From: Xanthostigma xanthostigma
Lineage: Eukaryota; Arthropoda; Insecta; Raphidioptera; Raphidiidae
Direction of reading: 5' to 3'
Assembly: GCA_963575645.1 (NCBI GenBank)
Contig: OY754471.1
Coordinates: forward strand, 48,858,820 to 48,922,819
Length of the DNA: 64,000 nucleotides
Shown: piece after piece, positions 1 through 11,500 of the stretch
Layout of the letters: the number at the start of each line of letters is the position of its first letter
Numbering within the stretch: the stretch's first letter is position 1
Translations under genes and position numbers: made by a program
Notes under the pieces: model-generated
Database searches by the model: none
Told to the model about the DNA's origin: nothing
The model's input: the letters and a program-made list of their open reading frames with translations, nothing else

Positions 1-24
1 CGCTGGCAATGACGGTAAACTGAC

Positions 25-2590
25 CTGCTAAAGTCTTTTTCAGTTTCGAGTGCCTCTTCGCCGTGACCTAAACGCAACAAATGCCTTTCGTCGATATCGA
101 GAGCGACGATCTTGTCGAACAGTTGATTGAGCGCCTGATTGGAATGAGTCACGATCAACGTCCTCTGTTGGGGCCAGTTGTGATATATATTCGAAATGAT
201 TTGTACGGCCACGTCAGTCTTACCGGTACCCGGCGGACCGACAACCAACGTAAGCCCGGGCTGCATGCCGGCTCTTATGGCCTCCACTTGCGTAGGCGTG
301 AACGGTATCCAATTTCTAAAAAAACAAAAACAATCGGCGTACGGAACTGTCAAAAGAAACATTATTGGCTCGACACAAAAATTAGTTTTTCTATTTCAGA
401 AAATTAAAATTTCAAGACAAGCATTCGTTTTCGAACGTACTTTTTTGGTTCGTTAAATAAGTAAGGTCCTCTGCTCGGTACCACGTGCGGTTCTACAATT
501 ATCGACTTATTAGGTACTTTCTTTTCATCGTTTTCTTCGTCTTCGTTTACGACATCTTCGAACGTCAATTTAAAAGGTCTGACGAGCTTTTTCGGATCGT
601 CGACTTTGACTTTAATTTCATAATCCGGAAAACTGTTCCTAAGATGATCCATATCGAGAAAAGTGTCGTTGAAATCGAGCGTAGCGATTTGTTCCGGCAT
701 CCGGGCGTAGTGTGCCGCACCCGGATCGCCGTAACCGAGTATGATGTCGTGGAGCCAATCCGGTACGACGCATTCCGTATTCATCAGCTCTCGAATCGTC
801 TCCAACACCGCTTTGAAATTGTTTTCTTTCGGTTTGCGTCGAATCAGAATGTTGAAACTTTCGTAGACATCCTTGAAAAAATAAAACACGATTTTTAAAA
901 AGATCGTCGAAAGAAAAGAAAGATAATAAGTGACGTCACTCACTTCGTGTCCTTGGCTGGCACTGTCCATATCGTCCCTGTACTGATTACAGTCCAACCA
1001 GACCCTGAAAGTGCGCTGGTCACCCGGAAGTATCGGTCTCGGTTCGGGCCCTTCCTCTATAACGCGACCCGAAGTATCCAGCATTCCCTCGATTTCACAA
1101 CCTCGGACGCACCACAATCCGGTTTGAGGAAGAAACGGTTCCTTGTAATTATATTTTGTGCCTGCAGAGGGAAATTACATTAAAATCAGAACAAGAAAAT
1201 AGAAAGCAAATGTTAATATTTTTTTCCCTTACCTATAGGCATAGTCGGTTTGATGGACACCAGAAAACAGACGTCGTGCTTGCGAAGATTCTCCCATTCC
1301 GTTTTGATTTCAGGTCTAACCGAGAGATTTATCGAAACGTCGGCCCGTACTCTAGACGGTCTTTTTTCACCTGATAGAGTGCATTAAAATGATTAACTAA
1401 AGTCTAAACCAGTGATTCCCAAAGTGGTCTACATCGACCCCCAGGGGTCGACGACAACTTGCAAGGGGTTCATGTCAGCGGGAAAAAAAAATTGGGGGTC
1501 CATGAAATGAAAATGGGGGTCAACGATAGTGAATCTCCTAACAAAACAAGAAACAAACTGGACATCGTTAACCGAAGAGATTTAAGATTAAATCTAACTA
1601 AATTGATGCCAAATGTTGAAAATTTATTATTAAAGCATCAAGTTCATCCCTCACACTAAAAGCATTTATTGTTTGCTTAGTTATTTTATGTAACAGAAAG
1701 TAAATTTTAATTTGATTCGTTTAATTTGAATCTAATTATTAAATGTATAAAACTAAACATTTCTAACTACATTTCACTACCGTTATAAATTTAAATCGTT
1801 CAAAGTGAGTAGCACTATACCGGTTGTCAAAAATAATTTGAAATTAATGAATTTGCAAAAAATTAATATCAGATAAGCAGGGGGTCTACCCAAAACCGAA
1901 AAACATGGCAAGTGGTCTACGAGACAAAAACGTTTGAGAACCTCTGGTCTAAACGGTGACCAGTTATGTCCACGGTATGAAAAAAAAAAATGGTATTCAT
2001 GACGGGATCGGAATAGTTGATTGAATATCCAATTAGAAGATTAAAAGGCAAAGGTGCACAATTCAGGTCCCTCTAGTTCAGTTTTTAACCGTGCGCTGCT
2101 ACACTAATTTGTCTGGTTGCGAACTATACCTAGCCCAATGCACGGAATAAGGTGTCAAAAAAAATACAAAATGAATTTGAAAATTATCGCATTTGAGGTC
2201 CTTTATATTATTTTTTTTTTGGTTCCAGGTCTATTCGCTACATTCACTACGATATGTAACTAGTAACTACGAATAAGTGACTCACTTTAGTTGCATAAGA
2301 GTTATAGGAGACTGTATTATTGATTATGTGTGCGCCCAAAGGGTTAAAATATTTACCTATATTAGGCTTTGCAACTTCAACGACGGCAAAACTCGTGACT
2401 GGTTGACCCATTCGTGCCCATCCTCCCCAATAAATGGAGCCGTCTTCAGATTTCCTGTAAAGCCATAAAATACGTTTTTTTTATTACTTATTATTGTAAA
2501 TATCAGATTTATCAACAACAAAAAATAGTTTTTTTTTTTACCATGGACAAAGTCTACTGACTGCATCTTCGATGTCTTGTCGAATTTCGT
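25..2590 (-). CDS. Aqr: Aqr exons 7-12 (to the Walker A helicase motif)
   Basis: Exon 7 (2590-2542) codes [17 protein letters not shown]. Exon 8 (2454-2357) codes [11 protein letters not shown] and [10 protein letters not shown]. Exon 9 (1370-1233) codes [18 protein letters not shown] and [10 protein letters not shown]. Exon 10 (1161-944) uses the acceptor CTGCAG|GCACAAAA; the nearer AG at 1142 would break phase. Exon 11 (871-441) ends CCAAAAAA|GTACGT. Exon 12 (315-25) has the helicase start [29 protein letters not shown] and [14 protein letters not shown], and ends at AGCAG|GTCAGT, so the next exon is outside the window. Confidence 0.94.
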
Positions 2591-5500
2591 CTGAAATATT
2601 GAAAATTAAATTAATAAATAATGATAACAGAAGTTATATTAAAATTACAACAATCACACGTGAATGTTGTAAACATTTAAACAATTACAACAAACAAATC
2701 GATTGTTGTTTCTGAAAACAATCTTACATATTATAACACACCTACTTCTGACACTGAAGGAAAAATCGAAAATTTAGCTTCCTTACGTTCCGTCTCGTGC
2801 TTTGTACTAGACAGCTTGCTAAGTCAACGTGGCCCTACCGGAGGCCGTGCACAGACAGACATACATTTATAGGTAATTATAAAATATCTATATTTAAAAC
2901 ACAAGCCCTATTTCTCTAGCCAATCATCCCTACTCAACCGATTGACACATTTTTTTTTTAAACTAAAGCCTTTGGTTCACAGATCTGTTATCACTAATTT
3001 TTAGGCGCGAATAGCGTAAGCTAAAGCGCCTATATGTACTCGCTTTGTCTGTGAATCTGTGAATCTGTGAGTCACGCTTTTTGTATCCAGCGTACAGCCC
3101 AAACGACTTAACCGATTTTAAAAAACTTTTTTTTGTTCGATTTGTCTCCGGGTAACTTAAATCCTAACGTCGCCCGATTTTTGAATTTTTGCTCCAGAGG
3201 GGAGCAATTTAGAAAAAACGAAGTTTTTCGCTTATAACTCGCTCAATTTAAATCAGATCGGTTCGAAACCTGTCTTAAACGAAAGAGGAGAAAATTTTAC
3301 ATAAATTTCGTACAACAGAATTCGCCCAATCACTTTTCTTATACACATTTATATAGAAATAAATTCAATCTGATATAACCGATAGCAAACATCTTTTGGT
3401 TATCTCTCTCTGTTGCACGGTATAACATGGTAATTTAATTATTGCGTATGTTCTGTCTTAAAATAAAATTGGTCGATAATTTTATTTATGACAATAATAA
3501 AACAAAGGAGATAAGCATTTGTTCAAAAACGGATGCCATTTGAAATATTTATGAAAAGCAACGCCTTCTAAGTTAACAATTTGAATAACTAATTATTAGA
3601 ACTTAATACAAACGTCACAAATGTCACTTTTGACATTTCTTATCATTCCGACATCAAGGAAGAGCGGATTGAAACCAAATTGTGGGAGGATGTTTGATAT
3701 GCAAATATGAAGTGGCCTATTGTTTTTGGGGAACATCGGCGCATGCGTAAAAGAATATATCTCTTATAATGTTGTTTTATATAATAATAATATAGTTTTT
3801 AAAACAGTTTTTACTCTATCTATTTTTACTAGAAGTTTTTGTAAATTTTTTGGGGAAAATCGGTGACGTCCCTCTAAATCCAATATGGCGGACTTCTAAA
3901 GATAGAGGACTAATTTTATTATGCTTTCCTACAATATGGGTATCAAATGAAAGGGCTTGCTGAGAATAACTCGAAAAATAAAGTGACATTACTCTAAATC
4001 CAATATGGCGGACTTCTAAAGATGGCGGACTAATTTTATAATGCTTTCCAACAATATGGGTATCAAATGAAAGGGCTTGCTGAGAATAACTCGAAAAATA
4101 AAGTGACGTCACTCTAAATCCAATATGGCGGACTTCTAAAGATGGCGGACTAATTTTATTATGCTTTCCAACAATATGGGTATCAAATGAAAGGGCTTGC
4201 TGAGAATAACTCGAAAAATAAAGTGACGTCACTCTAAATCCAATATGGCGGACTTCTAAAGATGGCGGACTAATTTTATTATGCTTTCCTACAATATGGG
4301 TATCAAATGAAAGGGCTTGCTGAGAGTAACTCGAAACATAAAGTGACGTCACTCTAAATCCAATATGGCGGACTTCTAAAGATGGCGCACTAATTTTATT
4401 ATGCTTTCCTACAATATGGGTATCAAATGAAAGGGCTTGCTGAGAATAACTCGAAAAATAAAGTGACGCTACTCTAAATCCAATATGGCGGACTTCTAAA
4501 GATGGCGGACTAATTTTATTATGTTTTCCTACAATATGGGTATCAAATGAAAGGGCTTGCTGAGAATAACTCGAAAAATAAAGTGACGTCACTCTAAATC
4601 CAATATGGCGGACTTCTAAAGATGGCGGACTAATTTTATTATGCTTTCCTACAATATGGGTATCAAATGAAAGGGTTTGCTGAGAATAACTCGAAAAATA
4701 AAGTGACGTCACTCTACATCCAATATGGCGGACTTCTAAAGATGGCGGACTTCTAAAGATGGCGGACTATTTTTTTTATGTTTTCCTACAATATGGGTAT
4801 CAAATGAAAGGGCTTGCTGAGAATAACTCGAAAAATAAAGTGACATTACTCTAAATCCAATATGGCGGACTTCTAAAGATGGCGGACTAATTTTATTATG
4901 CTTTCTAACAATATGGGTATCAAATGAAAGGGCTTGCTGAGAATAACTCGAAAAATAAAGTGACGTCACTCTAAATCCAATATGGCGGACTTCTAAAGAT
5001 GGCGGACTAATTTTATTATGTTTTCCTACAATATGGGTATCAAATGAAAGGGCTTGCTGAGAATAACTCGAAAAATAAAGTGACATTACTCTAAATCCAA
5101 TATGGCGGACTTCTAAAGATGGCGGACTAATTTTATTATGTTTTCCTACAATATGGGTATCAAATGAAAGGGCTTGCTGAGAATAACTCGAAAAATAAAG
5201 TGACGTCACTCTAAATCCAATATGGCGGACTTCTAAAGATGGCGGACTAATTTTATTATGCTTTCCAACAATATGGGTATCAAATGAAAGGGCTTGCTGA
5301 GAATAACTCGAAAAATAAAGTGACGTCACTCTAAATCCAATATGGCGGACTTCTAAAGATGGCGGACTAATTTTATTATGCTTTCCTACAATATGGGTAT
5401 CAAATGAAAGGGTTTGCTGAGAATAACTCGAAAAATAAAGTGACGTCACTCTACATCCAATATGGCGGACTTCTAAAGATGGCGGACTAATTTTATTATG

Positions 5501-8500
5501 TTTTCCTACAATATGGGTATCAAATGAAAGGGCTTGCTGAGAATAACTCGAAAAATTAAGTGACATTACTCTAAATCCAAAATGGCGGACTTCTAAAGAT
5601 GGCGGACTAATTTTATTATGCTTTCCAACAATATGGGTATCAAATGAAAGGGCTTGCTGAGAATAACTCGAAAAATAAAGTGACGTCACTCTAAATCCAA
5701 TATGGCGGACTTCTAAAGATGGCGGACTAATTTTATTATGCTTTCCTACAATATGGGTATTAAATGAAAGGGCTTGCTGAGAATAACTCGAAAAATAAAG
5801 TGACGTCACTCTACATCCAATATGGCGGACTTCTAAAGATGGCGGACTATTTTTTTTATGTTTTCCTACAATATGAATTGAATTGAATTGAATTGAAATT
5901 TATTTAGATCCGTGATGCACGCGTGCATGTGGATTCGTCAAAGAATAAATTACATTAAAATACATTAGTAAAACATAGATTACATAATAAGTACGTTTTT
6001 TAAAAAGTGTCCCTTAAAAATTCCTCATAATTATAATAGCATTTTCCTAATAAGATTTTTTTGCAACTTTGTTTGAAACATTTGATTGATTTTATATTTT
6101 TTATGTCAGCAGGTAAATGATTATAAAATTTGTGACCCCAATATCTAGGTCCTTTCTCATAGAGAGCTGATTTGTGTTTAGGCGTTCTTAAGTCCGTGCC
6201 ATGTCTTGTGAAATAGTTATGACTTATGTTATTATGTTCTAATTCTGTGTAATTATTTTTTATATCTATTAAGCATTGTAATATATAAATGCATGGTAAA
6301 GTTAATATTTTAAGTTTTTTAAACGTATCTTTACAAGATTCTCTCGGATTTAGCCTCTCAATTATACGCAAGCTGCGTTTTTGCATTCTGAAAACATTAA
6401 GATGCGATGAAAAATTTCCCCAGATAGTGATTCCGTAACTAATTAGTGAATAAACTTGAGCATAATATATTGATATAAGAGTACTAGTAGGTACTTGATC
6501 TCTAAGACTGATCAAAACGAAACAAATTGTTTTAAGTTTTTTACATAAATTGTCACAGTGGATATCAAATGAAAGGGCTTGCTGAGAATAACTCGAAAAA
6601 TAAAGTGACATTACTCTAAATCCAATATGGCGGACTTCTAAAGATGGCGGACTAATTTTATTATGCTTTCTAACAATATGGGTATCAAATGAAAGGGCTT
6701 GCTGAGAATAACTCGAAAAATAAAGTGACGTCACTCTAAATCCAATATGGCGGACTTCTAAAGATGGCGGACTAATTTTATTATGTTTTCCTACAATATG
6801 GGTATCAAATGAAAGGGCTTGCTGAGAATAACTCGAAAAATAAAGTGACATTACTCTAAATCCAATATGGCGGACTTCTAAAGATGGCGGACTAATTTTA
6901 TTATGTTTTCCTACAATATGGGTATCAAATGAAAGGGCTTGCTGAGAATAACTCGAAAAATAAAGTGACGTCACTCTAAATCCAATATGGCGGACTTCTA
7001 AAGATGGCGGACTAATTTTATTATGCTTTCCAACAATATGGGTATCAAATGAAAGGGCTTGCTGAGAATAACTCGAAAAATAAAGTGACGTCACTCTAAA
7101 TCCAATATGGCGGACTTCTAAAGATGGCGGACTAATTTTATTATGCTTTCCTACAATATGGGTATTAAATGAAAGGGCTTGCTGAGAATAACTCGAAAAA
7201 TAAAGTGACGTCACTCTACATCCAATATGGCGGACTTCTAAAGATGGCGGACTAATTTTATTATGTTTTCCTACAATATGGGTATCAAATGAAAGGGCTT
7301 GCTGAGAATAACTCGAAAAATAAAGTGACGTCACTCTAAATCCAATATGGCGGACTTCTAAAGATGGCGGACTAATTTTATTATGCTTTCCTACAATATG
7401 GGTATCAAATGAAAGGGCTTGCTGAGAGTAACTCGAAACATAAAGTGACGTCACTCTAAATCCAATATGGCGGACTTCTAAAGATGGCGCACTAATTTTA
7501 TTATGCTTTCCTACAATATGGGTATCAAATGAAAGGGCTTGCTGAGAATAACTCGAAAAATAAAGTGACGCTACTCTAAATCCAATATGGCGGACTTCTA
7601 AAGATGGCGGACTAATTTTATTATGCTTTCCTACAATATGGGTATCAAATGAAAGGGCTTGCTGAGAATAACTCGAAAAATAAAGTGACGTCACTCTACA
7701 TCCAATATGGCGGACTTCTAAAGATGGCGGACTAATTTTATTATGTTTTCCTACAATATGGTTATCAAATGAAAGGGCTTGCTGAGAATAACTCGAAAAA
7801 TAAAGTGACATTACTCTAAATCCAATATGGCGGACTTCTAAAGATGGCGGACTAATTTTATTATGTTTTCCTACAATATGGGTATCAAATGAAAGGGCTT
7901 GCTGAGAATAACTCGAAAAATAAAGTGACATTACTCTAAATCCAATATGGCGGACTTCTAAAGATGGCGGACTAATTTTATTATGCTTTCCAACAATATG
8001 GGTATCAAATGAAAGGGCTTGCTGAGAATAACTAGAAAAATAAAGTGACGTCTCTCTAAATCCAATATGGCGGACTTCTAAAGATGGCGGACTAATTTTA
8101 TTATGTTTTCCTACAATATGGGTATCAAATGAAAGGGCTTGCTGAGAATAATTCAAAAAATAAAGTGACATTACTCTAAATCCAATATGGCGGACTTCTA
8201 AAGATGGCGGACTAATTTTATTATGCTTTCCTACAATATGGGTATCAAATGAAAGGGCTTGCTGAGAATAACTCGAAACATAAAGTTACGTCACTCTAAA
8301 TCCAATATGGCGGACTTCTAAAGATGGCGGACTAATTTTATTATGCTTTCCTACAATATGGGTATCAAATGAAAGGGCTTGCTGAAAATAACTCGAAACA
8401 TAAAGTGACGTCACTCTAAATCCAATATGGCGGAGTTCTAAAGATGGCGGACTAATTTTACTATGCTTTCTTACAATATGGGTATCAAATGAAAGGGCTT

Positions 8501-11500
8501 GCTGAGAATAACTCGAAAAATAAAGTGACGTCACTCTAAATCCAATATGGCGGACTTCTTAAGATGGTGACTAAGTTTTTGACGTGATAACGTCTTGTAA
8601 ATTGATGAAACACCAGCTGCACGCACGAAAAAGTGTAACGTTCCATAACGTTCCGCCTGACCCTGTGCGTGTAAGCGAGAGCGCAGTAATGTATTATTAA
8701 ATATGATATTCGAGCGGAATACGTTATCACGTAAAACTATCGTCCGTAAACCGACTTTACAGACAACCAATTTTTTTATATAATAATGGTGTACTTTTTA
8801 TAATGTTTTATTATTCTATTTTACAAGAAAGTTTTCTAAAATGTTTTTGAGGGAAAGTCGGCGCATGCGCAGAAGAGGTATAAGTTATAAAGTTGTTTGT
8901 ATATAACAACGGTATACTTTTCATAACAGTTTATTATTCGATTTATTTTTACAAGAGTTTTGTATAATTTTTGGGAAAAATCGGCGCATGCGCAAAAGAG
9001 ATACAAGCCATAGTTGTTTTTTATATAATAATGGTGTACTTTTTATAATGTTTTATTATTCTACTTTACAAGAAAGTTTTGTAAAATGTTTTTTGAGGGA
9101 AAGTCGGCGCATGCGCAGAAGAGGTATAAGTTATAAAGTTGTTTGTATATAACAATGGTATACTTCTCATAACAGTTTATTATTCGATCTATTTTTACAA
9201 GAGTTTTGTATAATTTTTGGGAAAAATCGGCGCATGCGTAAAAGAGATACATGCCATCGTTGTTTTTTATATAATAATGGTGTACTTTTTATAATGTTTT
9301 ATTATTCTATTTTAAAGAAAGTTTTGTAAAAAATTCTTTGAGCTAAAGTCGGCACATATATGTTATAAAGTTGTTTTTATATAATAATTGGGTACTTTTC
9401 ATAACGGTTTATTTTTCTATCTGTTTTTACAAAAAAGTTATGAATTTTTTTTTCTAAACTCATAATTTCAGAAATATTTTGAAAACAAATCTGTTATTCT
9501 TTTGTTCTGAAGATGTTAGTTATGTTTAATTTTTGCATGACACAATAACATATTACATAGAGAACCATGAATTTATTAAAATTATATTTTCCTTTCTGTG
9601 TTTCATTATTTTCAACTGTTATTTTTACTTAGAATAAGTAAATTAAGTTATACTATATTATTTTCCAAGTGTCGTTAAATATATACACCGATTTTCAAGC
9701 AAAACACCGGGGTATATGACGTAAAATTTCGCGCCTTGTAATTCTTGAATTACTTGGGTATATACTCCCACTGGTTTTTTTGTGAAATTTCTTTGAAAGG
9801 GCTTCTTTCAAGCGATAATAGTAAAAAAGACTAGGGGGTAGCGGGGTGAAGAGGAACGTAAAGAGAGAAAATCCTTCGATGTTCAAGAGACATGAGTGTG
9901 AGAGAAATGCAAATATGTACGTATGTCGGAGATTTTACAAACAGTTTGACAAGTCGACTTTGATTTATTTTATTTTCCAAACAATTTAAGAACGTGTAAG
10001 TTTATGTTAATTTAATGCCAAAATAGAGTTTTTAAATATTACATGGACTGTACCAAGTCTAAAATTTGGTCTCAGATCAGAAAAAAATAGTGAAAATCGT
10101 AAATGTATCAAATGAGGTTAGATTTTCTAAAAATGAATTGTGACAACTCTTGCGGGGTAACCATGACAACGATGAACAGATCTCCAATATTTTTTTTTGA
10201 ATTTATAACCAATTAAATATAGAGACAACTTGATGGATCAAGCTAAATCAAAAGAAAAATAACTGTAAATGGAAACTAATGAGGAATAAAATTATTGTCG
10301 TAGGTCTGTATCAAAATATCGTTTTTTGAAAACAATATGAAAATATATATGCAAAAGGTTTTGCACGGGTACACTAGTATATTGCTAAGACTAGTCCTGA
10401 TTATTTCTACTAGAAAAAAAATATTTTATACGTACACGTAGATTCCAGTCTAAACAGATTGAAATTTCTGAGCAAATAGTCGTGCAGAGTCAAGAACTGG
10501 AGATTGAGTTTGGGCAGCGCGAGACAACCTTCCCCCGAGAAATAAGCGGTCGGCACAATATTTTCGTTCCATATTATGTCTTCGGTCGGATACAGGGGCA
10601 TCTCGTTTATGGCGTCGAGCTGCGATACGCGACGCTCGTGTCTCGAAATTAGGAGCTCCCTTAAGAATTCTTCGTCGGTACGACACCAGTCTATCGGCTC
10701 GGACGTATCTGGAGGCGGAACCAAATTCAAATACGTCGCGATCGCTCTTAATTTATCTTGACTGCAAAATTCATCGTTTTAAATTCGGTTATTATTCACA
10801 TTTACTAATAAGACAATCAATGGCGGTTTGCTTCAGCTACAATGCTATGAAATTTTGATTATTCTTTTGACGTGGCATATTTTTTTATAGCTTCACCGGA
10901 GAGTCAACCTTTTGTCGTCAATAATAACAGCGCGTTCAAAACGCCCGTCGACGAACAAACGAACGTCTATAGATTGATTCGTCGTAATATTGCTATTGAC
11001 TGGACTGCTCGAATCAGATTACGCGCAAAGGATACCAAAAAGCGGGATTATTTCATTGAAAATGTTTACCCACCTCAGAGATCCGAAATGCTTGATGAGC
11101 GACGTTCTAGTGTCAATACTGGCCACGTTGGCCAGCGCGAAAGCTCGCAAGTCGGGAAATTTAGCAAACGCAGCCTGCTGCAAGCTTGTGATCTTGTTGT
11201 AGTGAATTTGAGTCATGTCGTGATCGCTGAGCGGGTCGCCGGATTCGTCGCTGATTTCAAATCGAGAATAAAGCTTCAGTACATCAAGCAACTGTAAAAA
11301 AAAACAATCGGGTCATTAAAAAAAAGAAACTACACACTACAGAAGTTAAAAAAACAAAAACGAGATTGAGCCCAGGCAATGCTCACTCAGTATACTTCTA
11401 TTAGAATTTCTAATTTAACTCTTCCTCAGGTCACGGCAAGGCGCATCGATCGATTTTTTTATTTTAATTCCAGAGTTCACTGACTGTCATTTCAAAAATT

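Noticed and set aside
1142-1143. Nearer AG as acceptor of Aqr exon 10
   Set aside because: It breaks phase with exon 9; the upstream CTGCAG at 1162 restores frame and family residues GTKY.
485-1183. Plus-strand frames at the left edge
   Set aside because: Antisense shadows of Aqr exons 10 and 11.
3816-8534. Long minus-strand frames of 298, 357, 723 and 82 codons as protein genes
   Set aside because: They are the stop-free frame of a 120-bp tandem repeat. No start context, no domain and no splice evidence; amino-acid-changing differences between units are common.
3863-8573. CRISPR-like regular repeat
   Set aside because: Units are contiguous with no unique spacers; this is a eukaryotic satellite.
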